Shown: positions 24,239 through 33,023 of the stretch, one piece after another
Layout of the letters: each line of letters starts with the position of its first letter
Numbering within the stretch: position 1 is the first letter of the stretch
DNA from: Winogradskya consettensis
Lineage (GTDB): Bacteria; Actinomycetota; Actinomycetes; Mycobacteriales; Micromonosporaceae
Direction of reading: 5' to 3'
NCBI RefSeq assembly: GCF_018332715.1
Contig: NZ_BOQP01000008.1
Location: 124,001 to 188,000 of the forward strand
Length of the DNA: 64,000 nucleotides
Notes under the pieces: model-generated
What the model saw: only the letters and a program-made list of their open reading frames with translations
Told to the model about the DNA's origin: nothing
The model's database searches: none
Translations under genes and position numbers: made by a program

Positions 24239-24982
24239 ATGGCCCGGCTCAACGGCAAGACAGCACTCGTGACCGGTGGCGCGAGCGGCATCGGCAAGCA
24301 GACCGCACTGCGGATGGGACTCGAGGGGGCGACCGTGGTCGTCGCCGACGTGCAGGACGCGCTCGGCCTCGAGGTGGCCACCGAGATCGAGAAGAACGGC
24401 GGGCGGTCGCTCTACGTACACCTCGACGTGGCCGACGAGGCGAACTGGGCGCAGGCCGTCGCGACTGTCGAGGAGGAATTCCGTGGTCTCGACATCCTGG
24501 TGAACAACGCGGGGATCGACCACAAGGAGATCCTCGAGGACACCTCGCTGGCGACCTACCAGCGGGTCATCGCGGTCACCCAGACCAGCGTCTTCCTGGG
24601 CACCAAGGCCGCCGCGGCACTGCTCAAGGCGTCCGGCTCCGGCTCCGTGATCAACGTCAGCTCCATCTTCGGCACGTCCGGCGGCTTCGGCTCGTCACCG
24701 GCATACCACACCGCGAAGGGCGGGGTCCGGACGCTGACCAAGAACATCGCGATCGAGTGGGCGCCGCTCGGCGTACGGGTCAACAGCGTGCACCCCGGTT
24801 TCATCGTGACGCCGCTGATGGGTGACGACCTCGACCGCACCCCGCTGATCGAGACCACCCCGCTCGGCCGGCTCGGCGAGCCCGAGGAGGTCGCCGCCGC
24901 GATCGTCTTCCTCGCGAGCGACGACGCGTCGTTCATCACGGGGTCCGAGCTCTACGTCGACGGCGGATACCTCGCACGCTGA
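24239..24982 (+). CDS. Short-chain dehydrogenase/reductase
   Basis: This 247-residue classical SDR has the cofactor motif TGGASGIGKQ, NNAG after strand 4, the active site SSIFGTSGGFGSSPAYHTAKGG (Ser/Tyr/Lys) and HPGFIVTPL. Asp after strand 2 (VADVQDA) suggests NAD(H). The ATG at 24239 has GGAG nine bases upstream. The substrate is unknown; induction probably depends on a ligand of the divergent TetR regulator. Confidence 0.9.
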   Translation: MARLNGKTALVTGGASGIGKQTALRMGLEGATVVVADVQDALGLEVATEIEKNGGRSLYVHLDVADEANWAQAVATVEEEFRGLDILVNNAGIDHKEILEDTSLATYQRVIAVTQTSVFLGTKAAAALLKASGSGSVINVSSIFGTSGGFGSSPAYHTAKGGVRTLTKNIAIEWAPLGVRVNSVHPGFIVTPLMGDDLDRTPLIETTPLGRLGEPEEVAAAIVFLASDDASFITGSELYVDGGYLAR

Positions 24983-25033
24983 GCAGTCATTGTGCGGATG
25001 CCGGGTCGATCATCGACCCGGCATGATCGTTTG

Positions 25034-26260
25034 ATGAGAAAGTCTGTGCTGGTCACGGCCGCCGTCCTGGTCCTGGCCGCGGGCGGCTCCGCCGCGGTGC
25101 TGGTACGCCCGTCGCAAACCGTCCCCGCGAACACGTTCGTGGCCGGCGTCGCGGTGGGCGGCCAGAGCGACGAGCAGCTGACCACCACCCTCGAAGGCCG
25201 GGTGCGCGACAAGGTCGAACAGGTCGTCACCGCCAAGGTCGCCTCGTCCGTGGTCCGGCTCCACCCGGCCGACCTGGGCATCCGCCTCGACGTGGCCGCC
25301 ACCCGGGCGGGCATCGGCCACTCCTGGCTGCGCTGGCCGAAACCCGCCCGCCACGACGTCACCCCCGTGCTCGTGGTGCCCGCGAGCGCCCGGACAGCCC
25401 TGGCCGAGCGGCTCGCGGAGTTCCAGCAGAAGCCCCGCAACCGGTCGGTCACCCTCGCCTCGCCCCGCAAGGTGCTCGACGGCAAGGAGGACCTCTCCTA
25501 CACGGCCTCACGCCGCGGGGTGACCGTCGAGGTGGGGCGGGCGGGGAGTGCGGTTGATGCCGCTGCGGGCGTACGGTCGATCTCGGAAGCCATGCGTGCC
25601 GGACGCACCGGCGTGACCTTCGCGGTCACCGCGACGGAAGCGGGTGACGACACCCCGAAGCTCGCCGGGGTCGACCAGCTCATCGGCACGTTCACCACCT
25701 ACCACCCGTGCTGCGCGCCCCGGGTCACCAACATCGACCGCATCTCCGAAATCGTCGACGGCACGATCATCCCGCCCGGCGGCACCTTCTCCCTGAACGA
25801 CACGGCGGGGGAACGGACCGCCGCCCGCGGCTTCGTCGCCGCCCCGGCCATCGTCGAGGGCGAGCTCCAGGACCAGTTCGGCGGCGGCGTCTCCCAATTC
25901 TCCACCACCCTGTTCAACGCCGCCTGGTTCGCCGGCCTCGACATCCGCACCCACCAGCCCCACAGCCTCTACATCAGCCGCTACCCACCCGGCCGAGAAG
26001 CCACCCTCGACTGGCGCGCCATCGACCAGATCATCCACAACCCCACCGACGCCCCCGTCGTCATCCGCGTCCACAGCACCCCGACGGGAATCACGGTCGC
26101 CCTCTACGGCCACACCGGCAACCGAATCGTCGACTCGGTCACCGGGCCGCGCCGGCCGGTGGGCACGGGTTTCGCGATCCAGGTCCGCCGCACCATCACC
26201 CAGGACGGCAAGGAAACCGGCACCGACACCCTCAACTGGACCTACCAGGGCCTCGACTGA
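25034..26260 (+). CDS. VanW-family membrane-anchored protein
   Basis: The 408-residue protein has an N-terminal signal anchor (KSVLVTAAVLVLAAGGSAAVLV) and a peptidoglycan-binding-like region (about 40-200). The VanW domain (about 215-350) has NIDRISEIVDGTIIPPGGTFSLNDTAGERTAARGFVAAPAIVEGELQDQFGGGVSQFSTTLFNAAWFAGL and HQPHSLYISRYPPGREAT. A short G5-like tail follows. VanW is linked to the vancomycin clusters but its reaction is unknown. There is no Shine-Dalgarno upstream of the ATG, so it may be leaderless, or start elsewhere. A wall-associated role is inferred. Confidence 0.88.
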   Translation: MRKSVLVTAAVLVLAAGGSAAVLVRPSQTVPANTFVAGVAVGGQSDEQLTTTLEGRVRDKVEQVVTAKVASSVVRLHPADLGIRLDVAATRAGIGHSWLRWPKPARHDVTPVLVVPASARTALAERLAEFQQKPRNRSVTLASPRKVLDGKEDLSYTASRRGVTVEVGRAGSAVDAAAGVRSISEAMRAGRTGVTFAVTATEAGDDTPKLAGVDQLIGTFTTYHPCCAPRVTNIDRISEIVDGTIIPPGGTFSLNDTAGERTAARGFVAAPAIVEGELQDQFGGGVSQFSTTLFNAAWFAGLDIRTHQPHSLYISRYPPGREATLDWRAIDQIIHNPTDAPVVIRVHSTPTGITVALYGHTGNRIVDSVTGPRRPVGTGFAIQVRRTITQDGKETGTDTLNWTYQGLD

Positions 26261-26624
26261 ACCGGCCACAATGATCGGAGTGTCAGCTTTCGCTGCGCAT
26301 GTGGTGGCCGTCGCACTTGCCGTTGCCCTGGGACCCGGTCAGTACGTTCCCACCACGCTCGTAGACCGGGCCGCTCGCCACAGCAGATTCCAGAACGCGA
26401 CGCTGCCGGCCGCTTCACACACCGCCCGTCGAAGCCGCATGGCCAGGTATTCGCTTCTGCCGATGACAGCAAGACGGCCAACGAATTCGTGGCGCGGTGA
26501 GCACCAGGATCGCCTCCCGGGATCCATCCGCCACCACTTCACGGCTATCCGAATACTCGCTATCTGCCATTCGAATTTGTGTGATCCCCCTCAACCCGAC
26601 AATGGCACACCCACCCTTCCGATC
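26261..26624. other. Gene-free interval, 364 bases
   Basis: The reading frame of the following gene is open through this stretch, but codon choice looks random (Ser/Arg/His-rich, no third-position bias) and the base composition is less G+C-rich than the flanks. I see no known motif, tRNA or transposase. It may be a regulatory or decayed region. Confidence 0.5.
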
Positions 26625-27014
26625 ATGGAACTCCCTGAGAACAATAAAGGAATGAAATACGCTCAGCTGGAGATTTTCACGACCGTTGAACTGGCGTGGA
26701 TGCGTGACCCGACACGGCGCCGGAACTACTCCCCGGCAACCGAAGAGTTCCGGCGCGAGCACAAGGTCCGGCGGGCTTTCGGAAAAGCTCTCGGCCACAC
26801 CACCCGCTTGCGGCGCGACTCCCCCGAAGCCCGGACACCGGACGGCAAGCTGATGTGGATCGAGGCCGCACGAGCGTTGTTCCGTGAGGCGAACTCCCAC
26901 CGGGCGCAGGCCGTCGCCGAATATGAGCGTGACCGCAGGCGTGCCGCCGGTGACCTGTTCGATTGGGGCCGGTTCACCAACCGCTGGCTGGTGAAGTACG
27001 CCGCCGCTTACTGA
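26625..27014 (+). CDS. Hypothetical protein
   Basis: The 129-residue basic helical protein begins MELPENNKGMKYAQLEIFT; the alternative start at 26652 gives MKYAQ. It has WMRDPTRRRNYSPATEEFRREHKVRRAFGKALGHTTR and ends DLFDWGRFTNRWLVKYAAAY. It is not recognised. Neither start has a convincing Shine-Dalgarno. Biased codon use appears only after about 26650, supporting the C-terminal part as the real gene. A 20-bp palindrome just after the stop looks like its terminator. Confidence 0.5.
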   Translation: MELPENNKGMKYAQLEIFTTVELAWMRDPTRRRNYSPATEEFRREHKVRRAFGKALGHTTRLRRDSPEARTPDGKLMWIEAARALFREANSHRAQAVAEYERDRRRAAGDLFDWGRFTNRWLVKYAAAY

Positions 27015-27035
27015 CCCACGAACACCGGACTCTGC

Positions 27036-27055
27036 GTCACACCCCGGGGCGTGAC
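27036..27055 (+). terminator. Near-perfect palindrome after the hypothetical gene
   Basis: GTCACACCCC followed directly by GGGGCGTGAC: 9 of 10 arm bases pair, 21 bases after the stop of the 26625-27014 gene. No T-run follows. Confidence 0.4.
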
Positions 27056-27099
27056 ACGACAAGCAACGCGCGCACGTGAAAGCACTCAACCAGAGGCGG

Positions 27100-27420
27100 C
27101 GGCCAGCTCCGAGGGTTGCCGGCCGGTGCTGCGATAGGTCAGTCCACGATCGGTGGCGAGCCCGGCGGGAACGGACGCGACATGGGCGACGTGATGGCTC
27201 TACGCGTACGAGCCGGACACAGGCAGGCATTCCTGCGTAACGGAGGAAATCCTGCGCGTCTTCTTCGCGAGGCCCGCCCATGCCGTACTTCGCCTCGGCA
27301 ATGGCAGCAACCCTGCCGCGATCGAGCAACAAACCGATCTTCGACCACTATTCCGGCGGCACGCTCTCATGCCGATGACAGCGCTGGCTGCATGCCTCGG
27401 CCAGATCGAAGCTTGAGCGA
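27100..27420 (-). pseudogene. Possible decayed minus-strand gene fragment in a gene-free interval
   Basis: The interval 27015-27427 has no convincing complete gene. On the minus strand a stretch ending near 27130 encodes WSKIGLLLDRGRVAAIAEAKYG and then EEDAQDFLRYAGMPACVRLVRV, which reads like real protein. It is interrupted upstream by an in-frame TAG (around 27353), and another frame continues with similar-looking sequence. The EAK triad could be the E-x-K of a nuclease fold, but this is speculative. Confidence 0.2.
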
Positions 27421-27427
27421 TCCGAAT

Positions 27428-28192
27428 TTAGTCAGCGTCGAATGTGAAAAGGGCTAGCCCGCATCCGAGGACCGCAGCAAGTCTTTGAATTCGGCGGCTT
27501 CTAGGAGCACTCAGATCTCGGTCAAACCGCGGCCTGATCAGCGATAGGCTATCCAGCAGTGCATCCTCAAGGGACTCGAGATTCATAGAGTCATGTCGCA
27601 CTCTCTCTCGAGCGGCGCCAGCACGGTCGTTGGCCGCACTGAGTAGCGTCGACCAATGCACTTGTTTCTGAGGAGGACGCGGCTGCGAAAGCACGAGGCT
27701 TTCTCCTTCCGCGGTCACCACGAAGTGGTGAACTCCAACATTTTGCTCGAGTTCGCTGGGCAAGACGATGCTCGATCTCTCTAGGACCTCCCCGAACCCA
27801 TAAGCGTGATCAAAGTCTTCCTGAAGGTGAAATGTCGGAGCAGTGTAGAAGACCTCGCCGCTGCCAGGAGTGGAGTTCAACCGAGCCTCGAGTCGAGCAA
27901 GCGCAGCATGCTGATGACCGGCCGTGTCAATGGTGAATCGATAGTGCGGCATGTTGACGTGCTCCCACGTGGGGGACGCCGGATGCCGCCTACTGACATA
28001 TTCGGTCCTCTTAAACTGCAGAAACAGTGCATAGTCAACAAAAGGGATTCGGGCGTCGTATCCTAGTTCTTCCTCCTGGATTAGGGACGGCAGCACCGGA
28101 GCTCCGTGTTGGCGATAGATTTGCCCAATCACGGACTCAGCCTCCCTGATGGCGGCGTACCCGTACGAGAATTCGGAGAATTTGCAATCCAC
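27428..28192 (-). CDS. Uncharacterised protein, orphan of lower G+C
   Basis: The 254-residue soluble protein begins CKFSEFSYGYAAIREAESVIG. It has PSLIQEEELGYDARIPFVDYALFLQFKRTEYV and PHYRFTID, then HQHAALARLEARL and GEVFYTAPTFH. I recall a widespread uncharacterised family with this FSYG...LGYD...FLQFK pattern, often at variable loci, but cannot name it or assign a function. GTG at 28192 has GAGGGG eight bases upstream. It sits alone in AT-richer DNA with poor actinobacterial codon bias, suggesting recent acquisition. Confidence 0.7.
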   Translation of the reverse strand: MDCKFSEFSYGYAAIREAESVIGQIYRQHGAPVLPSLIQEEELGYDARIPFVDYALFLQFKRTEYVSRRHPASPTWEHVNMPHYRFTIDTAGHQHAALARLEARLNSTPGSGEVFYTAPTFHLQEDFDHAYGFGEVLERSSIVLPSELEQNVGVHHFVVTAEGESLVLSQPRPPQKQVHWSTLLSAANDRAGAARERVRHDSMNLESLEDALLDSLSLIRPRFDRDLSAPRSRRIQRLAAVLGCGLALFTFDAD

Positions 28193-28564
28193 AGCAGTCG
28201 CCCCTCAACCGTAGGGCTCTCCCTGTTCAAGAAGCGCCGTCCGACCAACTTCGAGCACTCTAGCAGGCGCCTCGATGAGCCGCCCCAGATACGAGCGCAG
28301 GGCAAATCGGCTTGGGGGCATGAAACTAGGTTGCGCGAATGGAAAATAGGTACGAATGCGCACTCGTGTTTGTTGGGGTCGATCATCCGCCTATTTCTCC
28401 ATGCCAAACCTGACATGCTATTCTGCCGCGACGTGCTCGCTGCAGCGCAGGGCTTCCTTCGGCGACGGGCCGGCCGTCAGCCGAAGGGTGGTCGGCGTCA
28501 AAGGCTGGTGGGGTTGCCGAGGGTGACTGGCGCCCCGAAGCTGGTGTTGGGGCGGTCGGGTGCG
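28193..28564. other. Gene-free interval, 372 bases
   Basis: Only short, codon-unbiased ORFs are present, including a minus-strand 95-codon frame at 28129-28416 that looks spurious. Composition is AT-richer in the first half and rises towards 28440. No terminator, repeat or RNA gene was recognised; the upstream promoter of the 27428-28192 gene should lie here. Confidence 0.5.
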
Positions 28565-28885
28565 TCAGTGCTGGACCCACCAACCGATTCCCAGCACGAT
28601 GTCGCCGATGATCAGGGGAACCAGCGCCACGTAGCGGTCCTCCCATTCGACGCCTTGCTTGCCGATCAGCCATTCGATGTAGTCGCTGAAGATCCAGAAT
28701 GGCACGAGAGCACCCACCAACCAGATCCAAGCGCGGAAGGGTGGTGGCCCGTCCCAGGCTCGCCCGATCTTGTAGACGTAGAGGCCATACGGAACCAGAG
28801 CCGCCAGGATCAACGACACCAGCAGAATCGCCAGCGCCGCTTTCCTGATCGCGACTCGTCCCCGGGTGCCGCGAGCGCCTGCCAT
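28565..28885 (-). CDS. Small integral membrane protein
   Basis: The 106-residue protein has a basic N-terminus and three hydrophobic helices (KAALAILLVSLILAALVPYG; WIWLVGALVPFWIFSDYIEWL; VALVPLIIGDIVLGIGWWV). The in-between loops are short and charged. No Shine-Dalgarno precedes the ATG at 28885. Function unknown. Confidence 0.6.
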   Translation of the reverse strand: MAGARGTRGRVAIRKAALAILLVSLILAALVPYGLYVYKIGRAWDGPPPFRAWIWLVGALVPFWIFSDYIEWLIGKQGVEWEDRYVALVPLIIGDIVLGIGWWVQH

Positions 28886-29110
28886 GCATTGATGCTAACA
28901 ACTGTGTACCGTCGTCGGACCGTGCTGAGCGCCACGACGAACGTGGCATGAGCAGACTCACTTCCGCGAGCGGTACTCCGGTCCACTTGGGCCGGTCCAC
29001 CTTGCGACCGCGCCGAACACCATGTCAATCCATGGACAACGATCGACAGAAGACCGACAGTCAACCGGTCGAAATGACAGCTTCGCCTCGGCGTGGCGGG
29101 GGAGCCGCGG

Positions 29111-30808
29111 TCACGGCCAGAGGTAGGGGGATTTCGGCGGCTCGGGTTCGTGGGGCTGGCGGTAGGGGTGGGCGCGGAACTGGTCGCTGTGCAGGCTGAA
29201 GGAGCGGTCGAGTTTGGGCAGCCAGTACGCGTCGTCGTGGCGGCCCGGGCCGAGTTGGTAGTCGTGGCGTACGCCCTTCGAGGCCAGGGCGACGCTCATC
29301 TGTTTCGCGGCCTCGCCGAAGCGGTAGTCGTCCTGGTCGCCGCCGTCGAAGTAGTACGTGTGCCGGTTGAGTTCCGCGGCGGGCAGTGCGGCGACCATCG
29401 TCAGCGGTCGCAGCCCGGCGTTGGCGGCCTGCTCGGCGGGGGTGCCGACGAGCGGGGCGAGGCTGAGTGCGCCCATGTGGCTGGCGATCGAGCTGAACAG
29501 CTCCGGGTGGGTCAGTCCGAGGGTGAACGCGCCCTGGCCGCCCATGGAGACGCCGCTGATGCCGCGGTGGTCGCGGTCCGGGATCGTGCGGTACGCCCGG
29601 TCGACCAGCGGGACGATCTCATCGACGATCATCGAGCGGAAGTTGCCCGCGGACGTGTCGACGTACCAGCCGCTGTCGCCGTCGGGGAAGACGACGATGG
29701 CCTCCTCGGTGGTCAGCCGGTCGAGGACGGCGTCCATGTCGCGCGCTTCCCATTCGATGTTGCTGCCGTTGAAGCCGTTGAGCATGTACACGACGGGGAA
29801 GCGTTTCGCGGTGCTCCGGGTGTAGCTCTTCGGGAGGTAGACGTTGAACTGCGTGCGGCGGCCCATCGCCGTGGAGTCGTAGCTGTCCCGGAAGAAGCGG
29901 GCGTGGTCGCCGAGTTCGGCGTTCTTGCGCGGGTCGAGGTAGAGCAGTTCCCGGGCGGGTTCCTGGCTGCCCCAGCTTCGGATGGTGTCGACCACGAGCC
30001 GGCCCTGGTTGTCGACGAAGGCCTCGGCCTGGTCGTCCTTCAGGGTGACCGGGCCGCTCGCGCGCAGGTCGGCGAGGCGGCGGGCGGTGGTGTCGCCCTG
30101 GTGGAAGAAGCCGGGGGCGAGCGTGGCGGCGTAGGCGCGCAGGTCACCCCGGGCCACGGCGCGGTGCTGGGCGTTCAGGACGGCGCAGGCGTGGGCGAGT
30201 TGCGTACGGTTCGCGGCCGTGCCGGTCACCCCGGCGAGCGTACGCAGCCGGGCCTTGGAGAAGAGCCCGATCGGGCCCTGGTAGAAACCGCCGCCGCCGG
30301 TGCCGTCATACACGCGTACGGCCAGCACGTTCACCGCACCCCAGCGCAGCAGGCCGTCGGCGGGGTAGTACTCCCGGGGAACCTCCCAGGTCGAGTCGAA
30401 ACCCGGCGGGAAGCCGCCGGTCCGCCCGACCTCGGTGCCGTTGAGGAACGTCTGGTCCGCGTCATCGATCTTGCCCAGCGCGGCGACAACGGCGGAGTCG
30501 GTGACCCCGGCCGGTCGCTCCGGCAGGGTGAAGGTCCTGCGGTACCACGCGAACCCGTCATAGGTGGACAGGTCGCTCGCGCCCCAGTTGTCGGGCACGG
30601 TCCACTCCTGCCAGCCCGTGTCCACGAACGACGGGTCGGCCCAGGCCGGGTCGTCGCCGGTGCGGAATTTCCAGCCTGCGCCGGCCAGGTCGACGCCGAA
30701 GTCGACGGATCCGGTGGTGGCGCAGGAGGTGTCGGCGGGGGAGCGGGTGGTGGGCACGGCCAGGGTGACGGCCGTCAGCAGGGCGGTGACCAGGAAGCGC
30801 GGTGACAT
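29111..30808 (-). CDS. Secreted multidomain esterase
   Basis: The 565-residue protein has a signal peptide (about 1-25, FLVTALLTAVTLAVPTT). Residues about 30-165 are a jelly-roll sugar-binding-like domain (FAWYRRTFTLPE ... VLAVRVYDGTGGGGFYQGPIGL). About 185-280 resemble an NTF2/SnoaL-like region (AVLNAQHRAVARGDLRAYAATLAPGFFHQGD). An alpha/beta-hydrolase of the EstA/feruloyl-esterase type follows, with nucleophile elbow GVSMGGQGAF, Asp in YYFDGGDQDD and His in GPGRHDDAYW. ATG 30808 is preferred to 30823 because AGGGG lies eight bases upstream. It may deacylate plant or envelope carbohydrates; the substrate is unknown. Confidence 0.85.
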   Translation of the reverse strand: MSPRFLVTALLTAVTLAVPTTRSPADTSCATTGSVDFGVDLAGAGWKFRTGDDPAWADPSFVDTGWQEWTVPDNWGASDLSTYDGFAWYRRTFTLPERPAGVTDSAVVAALGKIDDADQTFLNGTEVGRTGGFPPGFDSTWEVPREYYPADGLLRWGAVNVLAVRVYDGTGGGGFYQGPIGLFSKARLRTLAGVTGTAANRTQLAHACAVLNAQHRAVARGDLRAYAATLAPGFFHQGDTTARRLADLRASGPVTLKDDQAEAFVDNQGRLVVDTIRSWGSQEPARELLYLDPRKNAELGDHARFFRDSYDSTAMGRRTQFNVYLPKSYTRSTAKRFPVVYMLNGFNGSNIEWEARDMDAVLDRLTTEEAIVVFPDGDSGWYVDTSAGNFRSMIVDEIVPLVDRAYRTIPDRDHRGISGVSMGGQGAFTLGLTHPELFSSIASHMGALSLAPLVGTPAEQAANAGLRPLTMVAALPAAELNRHTYYFDGGDQDDYRFGEAAKQMSVALASKGVRHDYQLGPGRHDDAYWLPKLDRSFSLHSDQFRAHPYRQPHEPEPPKSPYLWP

Positions 30809-31030
30809 GAACAGGCCCCTCATGCACGGATAGCTACGAAACAACGCCGTAACGCAGTCGACGAAGATTCGCAACAATCACCGTCGATGTCAACGAAGGG
30901 TTCCTAGGAAGCTTCGCGCGGTGTGAGGCGGGCCACGTGGGAGGGGGATAAAAGTGTTTTACCGGGCAATATGCCGGTTGAGGGGCGAGCGGATCTGCGT
31001 CGCCGGAGCGACCGCTCTACCCTTGACGTC

Positions 31031-31279
31031 GTGACTGACCTAGAAGAGGCTGCCGAGATCGAGGCGGCCCCCGAACTTATCGCCACCCACTACCTGACGA
31101 GCATCGACGACGTGGTGGAGCATCTGCGCGCCGCGAGCCAGCTCGGCCTGGGTGTCCGTGTCCGGACATACCTGGAGCAGGAGGAGGATGGCGACACGCT
31201 CGCCGAGCGCTGGGAGCTGGAGCTGCTCACGGCTTCTCCGGTGGACGAGCCGGTGCACGAAGACGCCCCGGCTGAGTGA
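31031..31279 (+). CDS. Small acidic protein co-translated with the RNA helicase
   Basis: The 82-residue acidic protein starts GTG (VTDLEEAAEIEAAPELIATHYLT) and has one helical segment DVVEHLRAASQLGLGVRVRTYLEQEEDGDTLAERWELELL. The frame is open further upstream, but the preferred GTG begins the biased codon use. Its stop overlaps the helicase GTG by four bases (GTGA), so it is coupled. No family recognised; a helicase regulator or RNA-processing partner is inference. Confidence 0.6.
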   Translation: MTDLEEAAEIEAAPELIATHYLTSIDDVVEHLRAASQLGLGVRVRTYLEQEEDGDTLAERWELELLTASPVDEPVHEDAPAE

Positions 31280-33015
31280 CGAACGCGAACCCGGAGCTGA
31301 TGATGACTGAGTACCCCGTCGAGGAGGAGCCGTTCGGCTTCGCCGGTCTGGCGTTGCGACCGGAGTTGCTCCAGGCCCTTTCCGGTCTGGGGTACGAGGA
31401 GCCGACGCCGATCCAGCGGGAGGCGATCCCTCCGCTGCTGGACCGGCGTGACGTGCTGGGGCAGGCCGCGACCGGCACCGGCAAGACGGCCGCGTTCGCG
31501 CTGCCGCTGCTCAACGCCCTCGACCTCGACCTGGGCCACGAGCCCGACGCCGGCCCCGCCGCCCTGGTGCTGGTGCCGACCCGCGAGCTGGCCGAGCAGG
31601 TGTCCCAGGCCGTCCACAAGTACGGCAGCGCGCTCGGTGTGCGCGTCCTGCCCGTCTACGGCGGCACCCCGATCGGGCGGCAGCTGTTCGCCCTGAAGCG
31701 GGGCGTCGACGTGGTCGTCGGCACGCCCGGCCGGGTGCTCGACCACATCGGCCGCGGCACCATCGACCTGGCCGGGGTGCGCACCGTCGTGCTCGACGAG
31801 GCCGACGAGATGCTCGACATGGGCTTCGCCGAGGACATCGAGGCGATCCTCGCCGAGACGCCCGACGAGCGTCAGACCGTGCTGTTCTCCGCGACCATGC
31901 CGGCGCGCATCGAGACGATCGCCCGCCAGCACATGCACGATCCCGTGCGGATCCAGATGGGTCGCGCGACCACCGCGCCGGGCGAGATGCCCAAGGTCCG
32001 GCAGAGCGTCTACCTCGTCGCCCGTGCGCACAAGCCGGCCGCGCTCGGCCGGGTGCTCGACATCGAGGCGCCGAAGGCCGCGATCGTGTTCTGCCGCACC
32101 CGGGAGGAGGTCGACGAGCTCACCGAGCTGCTCAACGGCCGGGGCTACCGGGCGGAGGCACTGCACGGCGGGCTGAGCCAGGACCAGCGTGACCGGGTCA
32201 TGGGGCGGCTGCGCAACGGGGCCACGCAGTTGCTGGTCGCCACCGACGTCGCCGCGCGCGGTCTCGACATCGAGCAGCTGACGCACGTCGTCAACTACAA
32301 CGTGCCGTCGGCGCCGGAGGCGTACGTCCACCGGATCGGCCGGGTCGGCCGGGCCGGGCGTGAGGGCGCCGCGATCACCCTCGCCGAGCCGCGTGAGCAG
32401 CGCATGATCGCCGCGATCGAGCGGCTCACCCGCCAGCCGATCGCCATCGAGAACGTGCCGACGGTGGCCGACCTGCGGGCCCGCCGGCAGGAGCAGACCC
32501 GTGAGGCGATCGAGGAGCACCTCGGTGCCCCCGACCTGGACCGCTTCCGGGGGGTGCTCGGCAAGCTCACCGAGGAGCACGACCTCGAGACCGTGGTGCT
32601 GGCAGCGATCAAGATGCTGCACGAGGCGTCCGGCGGCGACGGTGACGACGTCGAGATCCCGTCGGTGGCCCGCAGCCCCCGCGACAAGGGCGGCCGGGAC
32701 CGTGGCGCGCGCCACGACGACCGGGGCCCCGACGAGCGGCGTGGCCGTCCCGGCGCCGGCCGTCCGGCGAATGCCGGCTCGGCGCGGTTGTTCCTCGGCA
32801 TCGGCAAGCGGGCCGGCCTGCGCCCGCAGGACATGGTCGGCGCGATCGCGGGCGAGTCGGGGCTCAGCGCCCGCGACATCGGCCAGATCCAGATCTCGGA
32901 CCGGTTCACCCTGGTCGAGGTCCCGGAGCGGTCGGCCGACATGGTCATCGCCGCCCTGCGCCGGGCCACGATCCGCGGCCGCAAGGCGACCGTGCGCCGC
33001 GAGCGTCCCAACTGA
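31276..33015 (+). CDS. DEAD-box ATP-dependent RNA helicase (DeaD/CsdA-like)
   Basis: The 579-residue helicase has Q-motif GFAGLALRPELLQALSGLGYEEPTPIQREAI, motif I ATGTGKT, Ia PTRELAEQ, motif II LDEADEML, motif III FSATMP, motif V ATDVAARGLDIEQ and motif VI YVHRIGRVGRAGREG. It is followed by an Arg/Gly-rich linker (about 480-520) and a DbpA/CsdA-type RNA-binding domain (GLFLGIGKRAGLRPQDMVGAIAGE-like). It probably unwinds structured RNA in ribosome assembly, mRNA decay or cold response. It ends at a 46-bp perfect palindrome. Confidence 0.96.
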   Translation: MTNANPELMMTEYPVEEEPFGFAGLALRPELLQALSGLGYEEPTPIQREAIPPLLDRRDVLGQAATGTGKTAAFALPLLNALDLDLGHEPDAGPAALVLVPTRELAEQVSQAVHKYGSALGVRVLPVYGGTPIGRQLFALKRGVDVVVGTPGRVLDHIGRGTIDLAGVRTVVLDEADEMLDMGFAEDIEAILAETPDERQTVLFSATMPARIETIARQHMHDPVRIQMGRATTAPGEMPKVRQSVYLVARAHKPAALGRVLDIEAPKAAIVFCRTREEVDELTELLNGRGYRAEALHGGLSQDQRDRVMGRLRNGATQLLVATDVAARGLDIEQLTHVVNYNVPSAPEAYVHRIGRVGRAGREGAAITLAEPREQRMIAAIERLTRQPIAIENVPTVADLRARRQEQTREAIEEHLGAPDLDRFRGVLGKLTEEHDLETVVLAAIKMLHEASGGDGDDVEIPSVARSPRDKGGRDRGARHDDRGPDERRGRPGAGRPANAGSARLFLGIGKRAGLRPQDMVGAIAGESGLSARDIGQIQISDRFTLVEVPERSADMVIAALRRATIRGRKATVRRERPN

Positions 33016-33023
33016 GGCGCGGA

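Noticed and set aside
28129..28416. 95-codon minus-strand frame
   Set aside because: Overlaps the start of the uncharacterised 27428-28192 gene in another frame and lacks codon bias and a ribosome-binding site.
29093..30805. 570-codon plus-strand open frame over the esterase
   Set aside because: It is the antisense shadow of the 565-residue esterase; composition is Val/Gly/Ala/Arg-rich without motifs, whereas the minus strand has signal peptide and catalytic motifs.
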